A stretch of DNA of 14,496 nucleotides from an uncultured Prevotellaceae bacterium (GTDB taxonomy: Bacteria; Bacteroidota; Bacteroidia; Bacteroidales; Bacteroidaceae), in assembly GCA_937893145.1 (NCBI GenBank), contig CALBJW010000171.1:1-14496 (forward strand), given 5' to 3'. The notes under the pieces were generated by a model that saw only the letters and a list, made by a program, of their open reading frames with translations, did not search any database and was not told the origin of the DNA. Both the position numbers and the translations under genes were made by a program. Below, one piece after another: positions 1 through 6,860 of this stretch (positions within the stretch are counted from its first letter, which is position 1; the number at the start of each line of letters is the position of its first letter).

Positions 1-409
1 GGTGCTGAAACTGCTCGTTCTCGTACTCAATGCTTCCCTTCAGCCAGTTTTCTGAGTCAAGATACATCACCACACCACACTGGTCAAAACGATGATGACT
101 CTCTGCAAAGTCGGTCTTCACGATGAAGCTGAAGAATTTCTCCTTGCTCTTCATCTGGAATACAGGAGCGTTGTCGTTCTGGAAATGATAGTAGGTGCGT
201 TGCCAAAGGTCGGTGTGGGGTTTTGTCACGATTTCGATAGTGTCACCCTTAATAATGCACGACTCTGGTTCACGTGTCCACTGGAAATCTTCGATGTTGA
301 GTGTCATACTGCTCTTTGTTTCTTCATTAGTGGTTGAGGTCTTTGCCTCCTTGTTGCCACAACTTGCCAACACTGCAAGCAAGGCAAATGATAAAATTGT
401 CTTTTTCAT
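1..409 (-). CDS. DUF1349 lipoprotein, 3' end missing
   Basis: The ATG is at 409-407 and 136 codons are visible before the window edge, so the C-terminus is missing. The protein starts MKKTILSFALLAVLASCG: a positively charged start, a hydrophobic stretch and a lipobox LASC with the acylated cysteine at residue 17, so it should be a lipid-anchored envelope protein. After a short polar linker, from about residue 38, it follows the DUF1349 pattern (concanavalin A-like beta-sandwich fold): FQWTREPES, then TKPHTDLWQRTYYHF, then DQCGVVMYLDSENWLK and GSIEYEN. DUF1349 proteins are thought to be carbohydrate-binding or glycoside-processing accessory proteins, but no reaction is established. It has its own promoter and lies 398 bp downstream of the three-gene operon on the same strand, so it is probably a separate transcription unit. 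Family assignment comes from recalled motifs. Confidence 0.85.
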   Translation of the reverse strand, partial: MKKTILSFALLAVLASCGNKEAKTSTTNEETKSSMTLNIEDFQWTREPESCIIKGDTIEIVTKPHTDLWQRTYYHFQNDNAPVFQMKSKEKFFSFIVKTDFAESHHRFDQCGVVMYLDSENWLKGSIEYENEQFQH

Positions 410-424
410 ATTAATAATTCACTC

Positions 425-437
425 GACATATTATGTC
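425..437. promoter_or_regulatory. 13 bp palindrome in the lipoprotein leader
   Basis: GACATATTATGTC is a perfect palindrome around one central base, located 15 bp upstream of the lipoprotein start codon and downstream of its -7 box, hence in the predicted 5' untranslated region. It could be an operator or a small RNA hairpin. With one occurrence and AT-rich sequence, chance is a fair alternative. Confidence 0.25.
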
Positions 438-457
438 TTGTTAGTCGATTATATCTA

Positions 458-465
458 CAAAGTTA
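458..465 (-). promoter_or_regulatory. Bacteroidetes -7 promoter box for the DUF1349 gene
   Basis: On the minus strand this reads TAACTTTG, a full match to the TAnnTTTG -7 element used by the primary sigma factor of Bacteroidetes. It lies about 50 bp upstream of the start codon. No clear TTTG -33 element is seen at the usual 19-21 bp spacing. Confidence 0.5.
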
Positions 466-532
466 CGAATTTCTCGGCAATAACATACACACACAAATTA
501 TTATTTGAGAATTTTTAACATATAGTTTTTGT

Positions 533-686
533 TTCCAAACATCCATCACTCTACCAAAATGACCGTAAGTGCTTGATATATAGGATGAAAGTTTGGTAGA
601 GTGTTGCTCAAACACTCTACCAACTCTCTACCAACACTCTACCAATATCTTATGCCTGGAAGTATGTCAAATTATTTGCCGATTTT
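533..686 (+). repeat. Left copy of the 154 bp CTACCAA-rich direct repeat
   Basis: This segment aligns without gaps to 13770-13923, with 11 mismatches by my count (about 93% identity) and a constant offset of 13237. It contains a 13 bp stem, TTGGTAGAGTGTT (593-605) pairing with AACACTCTACCAA (611-623) across loop GCTCA, and then two more CTACCAA units spaced about 11 bp apart. No open reading frame is evident. It resembles REP-like or small non-autonomous repeats, but no transposase or RAYT gene is in the window, so its class is unknown. Confidence 0.9.
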
Positions 687-698
687 AAATACAAACAC

Positions 699-779
699 CT
701 ATCCAGAAGGCTTGTAATAGCCCTTATTCATGTACACCAAGTCCTTAGTCTGTTTGCCGTTACCATTATTGAGTCCGTA
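699..779 (-). pseudogene. Possible 3' remnant of a lost gene
   Basis: On the minus strand one frame reads 26 codons between a TAG immediately upstream (782-780) and a TAG at 701-699, with no start codon at the front. The peptide begins YGLNNGNGKQTKDLVY and ends NKGYYKPSG. The codon choice and balanced composition look like a real coding sequence, and it ends 12 bp from the left 154 bp repeat. It may be the tail of a gene whose 5' part was lost when the neighbouring operon or repeat arrived. I do not recognise the family, and chance is possible at this length. Confidence 0.35.
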
Positions 780-807
780 CTAATTTTCGGACTTGTATGG
801 ATGATTT

Positions 808-2475
808 TTATTTTGTTACCTTCTCCACTACCATGCCAACGAGGATGTCAACGTCATCTTGGTTGATAGTGCCGTCGTGATTGAGGTCAGCCTTGTTTGT
901 GTCGATGGTACGATTACCGAGGATGTAATCAACGAGAATGACTACATCGGCTACTGTGACAATGCCATCGGAATTGAGGTCGCCAGGGATTGTGGCATCG
1001 AGGTTAAAGTGGAGAGGAGAAGATGGAAGACCAACAGTGGTCATGCTCTGGAATGTGACGGTGTCGAGGATATTGAGCATTGTGCCTGTGGTGCGGTCAT
1101 AAGCACGGAAGGTTATAGTCTCGCCACTTGCTTCATTGCTATAGATGCGAAGGTAGCCATAGCCTTGTGCGTTGTACTGAAGTACACCTCTGCACTCATC
1201 ACCCACGAAAGCAGCTATGTCAGTATTAGAATAGTCAGCTCCGTCGAGTACGGCATAGAGAGTCATTGAATGCTCGTAGAGGTATGGATTCACATACCAC
1301 TGAGTAGTGATGACAGTAGCAGAACCTGTGAGTTCTCCGTCACAAGTGTAAGCGCGTGCTTCGCTGCCTACGGCTGTGATGCAAACTGCCTCAGGATCTG
1401 CAATAGAGAGGTTACCATCGGTGCTGATACCTACACAATGTGATGGGTCGAGAGGGTCAGTTGCGTCATCTGCACCTGCAGCAATGATGTTGGCTGTGGT
1501 TCCATCGATGATGATATTGCCTCCTGTTGTATATGGAGATGTTGCTTTGATTTTTCCCTTAATACCCTTTGTTCCATCGGCAGGTGCATAGATATTGACT
1601 GTGCCACCGAGGAGGCGAGCTTCACGATTGACGTAAATACCATCGCTGAGAGCGCCATAGAGTTCGATGTTGATGTCGCCATCTGTCATGATGAAGGTGT
1701 TGGCACTCTTGAGAGCGCATACATCAGGAGCAGTGACCTGAAGATTGAGAGTGCCGCCCTTGATGAGCATACATCCATAGTCACCACTGTCGATGCAGTC
1801 GCCCTGAGTGTTACTAATGTTTAGGATGCCCCCATTGAAGAAGAAATACTCGTTCTGGTTGAGTGGCTCGATGTCGGGAAGGTCGGAGAATACGTTCTCA
1901 TCGAATGCTGCAACTTTTGCCTTACCGCAGTTGATACCATCCTTTACAGCTCCGAGGATATTGACGATACCTGTATTCTTCTTAAACTGGATGTACTCTT
2001 TTGCGCTGATGGCATGTGCGGTACGACCAGTGACGTTGAGTGTGCCTGAACCTTGGAATTCAGGATGACCCGTGAAGTAGAAGGCTGCCTTCTGAGTACC
2101 ACCCTCTGCATCAATGAGTGTGTTTTCGGTTTCAGGAACGAGAACTACTGCTACACGCTTGCCTGTCTGAATGTCGATTGCAGCTCCACGGTTGCTTGTG
2201 ATGTCAACTCCAGCGAGCTCGATAGTGAGTTTGTAACCTCCAACGAGGGAGAATGAACCGTCAGTGGTAGCACCTGTGAGGCGGTAGGTGAACTCAGTTG
2301 CTGTGTTGAGTGAAGTGATGGATACGTGTGCTCCATCTACTGTAGCAGTGACACCTGTGGCTTCTTCAGGGATGGTGACATCTGCCGTTGTGCCATTGTA
2401 GTTGATGCTGATGGTCTGTGCATAGGTCATGATGGCTGTAGTGAGCATCAGCAGAGTGATGAATAATTTCTTCAT
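808..2475 (-). CDS. Secreted Cthe_2159-type carbohydrate-binding protein with dockerin-like tail
   Basis: The 555 aa protein starts with a signal peptide, MKKLFITLLMLTTAIMTYAQ, with cleavage probably near residue 19-20. Residues about 70-385 show a long run of short beta-strand turns (GGILNISN, GGTLNLQV, DGDINIELYG, GGTVNIYAP) with DCIDSGDYG, typical of the Cthe_2159 beta-helix family (DUF4353), known to bind cellulose-like and acidic sugars. Residues about 395-492 hold a module with DIAAFVGDECRG that is also present in the two upstream proteins. Residues 497-550 carry two dockerin-like calcium loops, DLNSDGIVTVAD (499-510) and DLNHDGTINQDD (530-541). There is no T9SS-like tail. It is the last gene of the operon, 55 bp after the previous stop. 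The role is probably extracellular sugar binding; the partner of the dockerin-like part is unknown, and such repeats occur in Bacteroidetes that lack cellulosomes. Confidence 0.88.
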   Translation of the reverse strand: MKKLFITLLMLTTAIMTYAQTISINYNGTTADVTIPEEATGVTATVDGAHVSITSLNTATEFTYRLTGATTDGSFSLVGGYKLTIELAGVDITSNRGAAIDIQTGKRVAVVLVPETENTLIDAEGGTQKAAFYFTGHPEFQGSGTLNVTGRTAHAISAKEYIQFKKNTGIVNILGAVKDGINCGKAKVAAFDENVFSDLPDIEPLNQNEYFFFNGGILNISNTQGDCIDSGDYGCMLIKGGTLNLQVTAPDVCALKSANTFIMTDGDINIELYGALSDGIYVNREARLLGGTVNIYAPADGTKGIKGKIKATSPYTTGGNIIIDGTTANIIAAGADDATDPLDPSHCVGISTDGNLSIADPEAVCITAVGSEARAYTCDGELTGSATVITTQWYVNPYLYEHSMTLYAVLDGADYSNTDIAAFVGDECRGVLQYNAQGYGYLRIYSNEASGETITFRAYDRTTGTMLNILDTVTFQSMTTVGLPSSPLHFNLDATIPGDLNSDGIVTVADVVILVDYILGNRTIDTNKADLNHDGTINQDDVDILVGMVVEKVTK

Positions 2476-2506
2476 ACGGTTGAGTTTATGAGTTAAATGT
2501 CTAGTG

Positions 2507-2519
2507 TCTATAGTATAGA
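2507..2519. promoter_or_regulatory. 13 bp palindrome in the gap before the 555 aa gene
   Basis: TCTATAGTATAGA is a perfect palindrome around one central base in the 55 bp gap between the 1435 aa and 555 aa genes. It could form a small RNA hairpin modulating the downstream gene, but it is AT-rich and may be accidental. Confidence 0.2.
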
Positions 2520-2530
2520 GTCGATTGAGT

Positions 2531-5500
2531 TTACTTTATTATTATCTTGTTTGTGACTACTGCACCTGTTGATGTTGCTGTGCGTGCTACGTAGATGCCA
2601 GGAGTGAGGGCATTGCGGTGTGTGCCAGCAGAGCGACCATCGAGGGTCCAATAAGTTATTGAGTTATTGATTTTTTGATTTTTTGAGTTCGGGGTTGCAG
2701 CTATTGAAGTTGCCTCGCCTACATGAAGAATAAGAGGTTGTGACACGGAACCTTTGAGGTCTGGCACAAAGGTGAGGACCTCGTTGATGTCTGCAATGAT
2801 GCCTGTCTCTGGATTGAAGGCATGGAACTTGAGCACATCACCTGTTTCGCCATGGATGGTGATGAAGAGCTTACCATCAACATAGCGTCCTACTCCACGG
2901 CATTCGCCATCTTCGCTAAAGGCTGCTACGCTGTAGGCACAATCGTCATCGGTCATTCCATCGACCATGAGTTGTGCTATGACACCCATGACATCAGGAT
3001 ATGAAGAGGCATCTGCACTCCAAAGTGTGTGAGGCTGTGGACGGAATGGTGCACGAGCCTGTGTTGAAGTCTCAGACTGATGGTAAAGGAGCGATTTAGG
3101 AGAAGCTGAGTAATAGAGATAGCCTGCTCCTGGTGTGAGCACATCGAGTGTGCCAACCCACTTGTTACCTTCGTAGGTAGCAAATCCATACTGTCCCATG
3201 ACAATGTCGCCTTCTGAAGCACGGAAGCCAGAAAGGGCAACATAGAGAGGTTGTGTTTGAGTGAGCGGATAACCTATCCAGTTCCAGCCTTTTCGCAATG
3301 GTATTGGGAGCGATGAGCAAAGTGCATCAGCTGAGAGCGTAACAACTTGGTCGGAGTTCATGAGTATCTTGTAACCCGACTTTGGAGAGAGAGCAGAAAT
3401 AGAACCTGTCCATCCGAACTCAGGGTCAAGGAAGAGTTCATCAGTCTGACTGAGCAGACGCTCTGCATTGGCAGTGATAAGAGTAGTCGGGATGTCAGTA
3501 TCAAGAGGATGAGATATCCAGTTCCAACCCGATGTGGTGCGCAGCGTGAACTGAGCTTCAGTTCCCTCTTCTGCTGGTAAGTTATAGAGGAAAGACGAAT
3601 TGGCAGTCAAACGATTAGGTGCAGCAATAGAAGGATTGCTGAAGATATATATGTCGGAACTGCCATCAGGATATCTACCTACTGACTGACGAGGACTTTG
3701 TGCTGAGTAAGTGAGAGTATTACTCCATGTACCGTCGTGAGAAGTGAGTGTGACACTCTCGCCAGCAAGGTTGCTAAGTTTGAAGTTTGCGTGCAACTGG
3801 TCTGCATTCTGTACTCGTTTGCTTGCCCACACCACGAGGTGGGAATGAGGTTCAAGAACGGTAGATGCAGAAGTAGAGAGAGGTATCTGATACTTCTGAG
3901 GTTGTGAGGCATCATCAGAGAGATACATACCTGCGAGGTCGATAGACTCGGATGTTGTGTTATAGAGTTCTACCCAGTCGTCCTTCTTCCAGTAGTCGGT
4001 ACATGCAAAGATGCCATTATCTGAGCTAACCTCATTGACACATACAGGTGAAACAGGAGTTGATTCCTCGAATACTGCTGTGAGGGAGAGGTCTGTTTTT
4101 TCTGGAAGCGAGTAGGTTGATTCGGTAGAAACTATGTTACCGTCAGCATCTGCCCATCCACGGAATGAGCAGCCAGCAGGAGCAAGTGCCTGAAGACTGA
4201 CAGGAGGGAATACTGTGCCAGAGAAGTGGTCGGTAGGAACAGGAAGTCCGTTAAAGAGAAGGTGTGCTCCAGGATGAGATACATCGAGAGTGAGATGCTG
4301 ACCTGTCACTGAGGAAAGTTTCATAGCCTGGTATTGATGCATATTGTCAAGACGGACAGCATTATTCTTCTCTGTAATCTGATTTATAAGATATGTGAGA
4401 TTCTCGTTGGATGTGTATCCTTCGAGTGCAAGTGCAGGGGCGATTATTGAATTTATCTCGTTCAGAATGGCATGACAACGCTCTGGTCTGAACACACTAC
4501 CTATAAGGAGGCAGTATGAATCGATGAACTGACGACGGAACTGAGCATTGTTGAGAAGGTTACGGAAGAAATAGCCTACTCCACCGCAGCGGTCTTTTCC
4601 ATAAGAATCGATGCGTGAGAATATGTTGTATGTGATGTAACCATGGTCGATGTCAAAGAGTACGAAGTGGAACTTATCGCCTGGTTCGAAGCCACGGAAT
4701 GCCTTAACGTTATTACCTGTGGTACCCTGATTCAGCCAGTCATCGTTTCCAACAAAGATTTCTATAGCCATATAGTTGATGAACTCTTCGATGTCGAGGA
4801 GGTCGGATATCTCGCGATATGATTCTGAGTCGGCTGCTGTCTCGGAAAGGGTGAGCAATCGTTTCCATGCTTCATCGGTACCAACTTTCTGCTGGTAACC
4901 ATAGGTCATGTTAAGTTCGAACTGATCCATGTAGTCGGTGTCGATACCATAGTTGGAATAGCCATACACCTTGTTGCTTGGTTCGCGGAGGTTGAGCATG
5001 GCATAATACTTTCCGTTGATAAACACATGAGCTGGTTGCCACACCTGAAGGTCAACATACAATCCGCTGCGGCGTATTATCTCCTGAAGGGCTACGTCCA
5101 TGATACGCCCCTTGTCGCGATGACGACCTGCATTGCGTACATGGAGCGACTTGAGGCGATTGTATGGTTTGGCAGAGAAGACAGGATAATCGATTGTATT
5201 CTTTTCTTCATATTGCTTCGATGCCTTGAGCTTAAAGGAATGTGGTGTGTAACCACGGCTATAGCCTCCGACCATGACAAAGTCACTCTCCTGATTGAGT
5301 ACTGAGCGACCATCGAGGGTGAAGTACTCGAAATTAGAAGGGCGTTCCCAGTCCATGAAGAAGTTACATGGAACAGTCTCATTACCAGACACTCGACCAT
5401 TAGGTCCTTTTGCAAAGAGTCCGACTGAGGTGTCGTAGAGATTTGTCTCATCGATAACAACCGAAAGGACTGGAAGGGTGTAATTCTGATCGCGAAGGAT

Positions 5501-6838
5501 GAATGAACGAGTAACTACAGGACTTGGTATTTTCCCATCTTGGAAGAGGCGGAAACGGAATACGGTAGAGTTGTTGATAGAGAAATGTCCATCTGTTGAT
5601 GTGTGTCCATGTGTGAGTGTTGGTGTTGAGCCATCGGTAGTGTAACGAAGTGTACATGATGATGGTATAGTCACATTGACAGAGAGGCTTCCTGTGAAGA
5701 GAGTTCCATCGGTATCGACTTCAGGTGCAGGGAGTTGAACAGACGAGAATAGGCTCGTAGTGTTTGTGGCTGCTGGGGTAGGAGTTGCAGTATATCCCCA
5801 GAATAAACCTCCATCGGTGGTACGCGAATAAGATGCTCGCGAAATTGCCTTTGGATAAGTTTGCGAGGCTATGAGTGAACCATCAGAAGAGAGGATGGTA
5901 AGGGTGCCGCCATCACAATCGAGTTTGAAAGGAACATGATTAACGGCAGCACTACTGAAGAAGCCGTCTGCAGCATTGTGGTCGAACCACACAAGATGGA
6001 AGCCATGAGGAGGTATAATGCCTACGGTATGAGGCAACTGGAACTTTTCGTACTTTGTCTCATCACCAATAATCCATGCTCCTGAGAGATTGACGTACTT
6101 GTCTGTAGGATTGTAGAGTTCGATGAAACCACCGTAACAGAAAGCTGGGTCGAAGAACATGTCAATATTTGCAGACATGATTTCGTTGATGACCACATTA
6201 CCTGGAGCTGCATCGACAAAGAGGTCGGATGAATTGAGGTAGATGAGTTTTACATCCTTAAATGCAAGCCAATTGAAGTTAGCATTTCTCACATTGAAAC
6301 CGAAGTCAAGATTGCCATTGGCACCTACTGGGAATTCGACAGTTACGATTCCGTTGCACGCATACTGCGAGTTATAAGTATAAGCAGTTGTGTTGGAAGG
6401 AATGTCCACTTCAATTCCATTAGCATAGAGTTTTGCTCCTGAAGGGCGATAGCGACCTCGCTCATCATAAAGGCGCACATGAACCGAGAGGCGATAGGTA
6501 CCCTGTGGAAGTCCATGAACTGTTGTGTGACGAATGCTTGCATCAGCAAGAGGAGCGGAACTGGTACCTACCCAATATTCGAGGAATGGTGTGGTCATAT
6601 TAGAACCATCCTTACTGCCACGAGTGGACCATGTGTCGAGCTGTAATGACGTAGAGGAATTGCCACCTGTGATGTTCCAGTCAGTTATGGAAGAACATGT
6701 AGAGTTGCTGATATAAGATGTTAAGTCGAGTCCCGTGCCTGATGTCTGAGCATAAGACGACTCAGCACCTGTTATGCTTAGAAGTGTGAGCATGAACAGG
6801 TGGAGTAATGAGGTTTTATATAACTTATTTATTTGCAT
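2531..6838 (-). CDS. Secreted CotH-type kinase with lamin-tail domains and T9SS-like tail (1435 aa)
   Basis: Signal peptide at residues 1-30 (ends SSYAQ). Domains: N-terminal jelly-roll-like module (36-202); lamin-tail domain (211-360, INEIMSANIDMF, IELYNPTD); chitobiase-C-like domain (368-446, RYTTDGSTPTLT); CotH kinase domain (455-800) with LNLREPSNK at 616-623, GNDDW (D700) and FDIDHG (D729); InlB-like repeat (847-924); second lamin-tail domain (931-1080, YWKKDDWVELYN); two GWNWI modules (1104 and 1184); ECRG module (1290-1375); and a T9SS type A-like tail (1394-1435) with GIY and final KIIIK. CotH proteins are secreted atypical protein kinases; the two acidic residues correspond to the Mg-ATP aspartates of Bacillus CotH. 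The substrate is unknown. It starts 22 bp after the upstream stop, so it is co-transcribed with its paralogue. Its D-to-D spacing is 29 residues against 23 in the paralogue. Confidence 0.88.
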   Translation of the reverse strand: MQINKLYKTSLLHLFMLTLLSITGAESSYAQTSGTGLDLTSYISNSTCSSITDWNITGGNSSTSLQLDTWSTRGSKDGSNMTTPFLEYWVGTSSAPLADASIRHTTVHGLPQGTYRLSVHVRLYDERGRYRPSGAKLYANGIEVDIPSNTTAYTYNSQYACNGIVTVEFPVGANGNLDFGFNVRNANFNWLAFKDVKLIYLNSSDLFVDAAPGNVVINEIMSANIDMFFDPAFCYGGFIELYNPTDKYVNLSGAWIIGDETKYEKFQLPHTVGIIPPHGFHLVWFDHNAADGFFSSAAVNHVPFKLDCDGGTLTILSSDGSLIASQTYPKAISRASYSRTTDGGLFWGYTATPTPAATNTTSLFSSVQLPAPEVDTDGTLFTGSLSVNVTIPSSCTLRYTTDGSTPTLTHGHTSTDGHFSINNSTVFRFRLFQDGKIPSPVVTRSFILRDQNYTLPVLSVVIDETNLYDTSVGLFAKGPNGRVSGNETVPCNFFMDWERPSNFEYFTLDGRSVLNQESDFVMVGGYSRGYTPHSFKLKASKQYEEKNTIDYPVFSAKPYNRLKSLHVRNAGRHRDKGRIMDVALQEIIRRSGLYVDLQVWQPAHVFINGKYYAMLNLREPSNKVYGYSNYGIDTDYMDQFELNMTYGYQQKVGTDEAWKRLLTLSETAADSESYREISDLLDIEEFINYMAIEIFVGNDDWLNQGTTGNNVKAFRGFEPGDKFHFVLFDIDHGYITYNIFSRIDSYGKDRCGGVGYFFRNLLNNAQFRRQFIDSYCLLIGSVFRPERCHAILNEINSIIAPALALEGYTSNENLTYLINQITEKNNAVRLDNMHQYQAMKLSSVTGQHLTLDVSHPGAHLLFNGLPVPTDHFSGTVFPPVSLQALAPAGCSFRGWADADGNIVSTESTYSLPEKTDLSLTAVFEESTPVSPVCVNEVSSDNGIFACTDYWKKDDWVELYNTTSESIDLAGMYLSDDASQPQKYQIPLSTSASTVLEPHSHLVVWASKRVQNADQLHANFKLSNLAGESVTLTSHDGTWSNTLTYSAQSPRQSVGRYPDGSSDIYIFSNPSIAAPNRLTANSSFLYNLPAEEGTEAQFTLRTTSGWNWISHPLDTDIPTTLITANAERLLSQTDELFLDPEFGWTGSISALSPKSGYKILMNSDQVVTLSADALCSSLPIPLRKGWNWIGYPLTQTQPLYVALSGFRASEGDIVMGQYGFATYEGNKWVGTLDVLTPGAGYLYYSASPKSLLYHQSETSTQARAPFRPQPHTLWSADASSYPDVMGVIAQLMVDGMTDDDCAYSVAAFSEDGECRGVGRYVDGKLFITIHGETGDVLKFHAFNPETGIIADINEVLTFVPDLKGSVSQPLILHVGEATSIAATPNSKNQKINNSITYWTLDGRSAGTHRNALTPGIYVARTATSTGAVVTNKIIIK
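2654..2685. repeat. Four tandem 8 bp units inside the 1435 aa gene
   Basis: The plus strand reads AGTTATTG twice and then ATTTTTTG twice, uninterrupted. It encodes the Lys/Asn/Gln-rich linker (SKNQKINNSITYW) between the ECRG module and the T9SS-like tail. Gain or loss of one 8 bp unit would shift the frame and remove the sorting tail. The paralogous gene has no such tract at the matching position. Confidence 0.8.
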
Positions 6839-6860
6839 AAGTTAGTGACAGTTAGAAGAT

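Larger units (their letters stand above)
410..807. other. Intergenic region left of the operon
   Basis: This gap of 398 bp between the DUF1349 gene and the 555 aa gene holds no intact gene. From left to right it contains a 13 bp palindrome, a -7 promoter box for the lipoprotein, the left copy of the 154 bp CTACCAA-rich repeat, a 26-codon stop-bounded coding remnant, and a weak AGTCCG/CGGACT inverted repeat (772-777 with 788-793). No convincing intrinsic terminator for the operon is seen: the weak hairpin is not followed by a T-run on the minus strand. Confidence 0.7.

Noticed and set aside
92..518. Plus-strand open frames over the lipoprotein gene and its leader
   Set aside because: They lie opposite the DUF1349 gene, which has a lipoprotein signal, a family match and coding-like codon use on the minus strand.
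533..690. CTACCAA array as a CRISPR
   Set aside because: The units are about 11 bp apart with no spacers of 30 bp or so, they form inverted pairs, and no cas gene is present.
772..793. AGTCCG/CGGACT inverted repeat as the operon terminator
   Set aside because: The stem is only 6 bp with a 10 base loop and is not followed by a T-run on the minus strand. It is mentioned only for its similarity to the right-hand hairpins.
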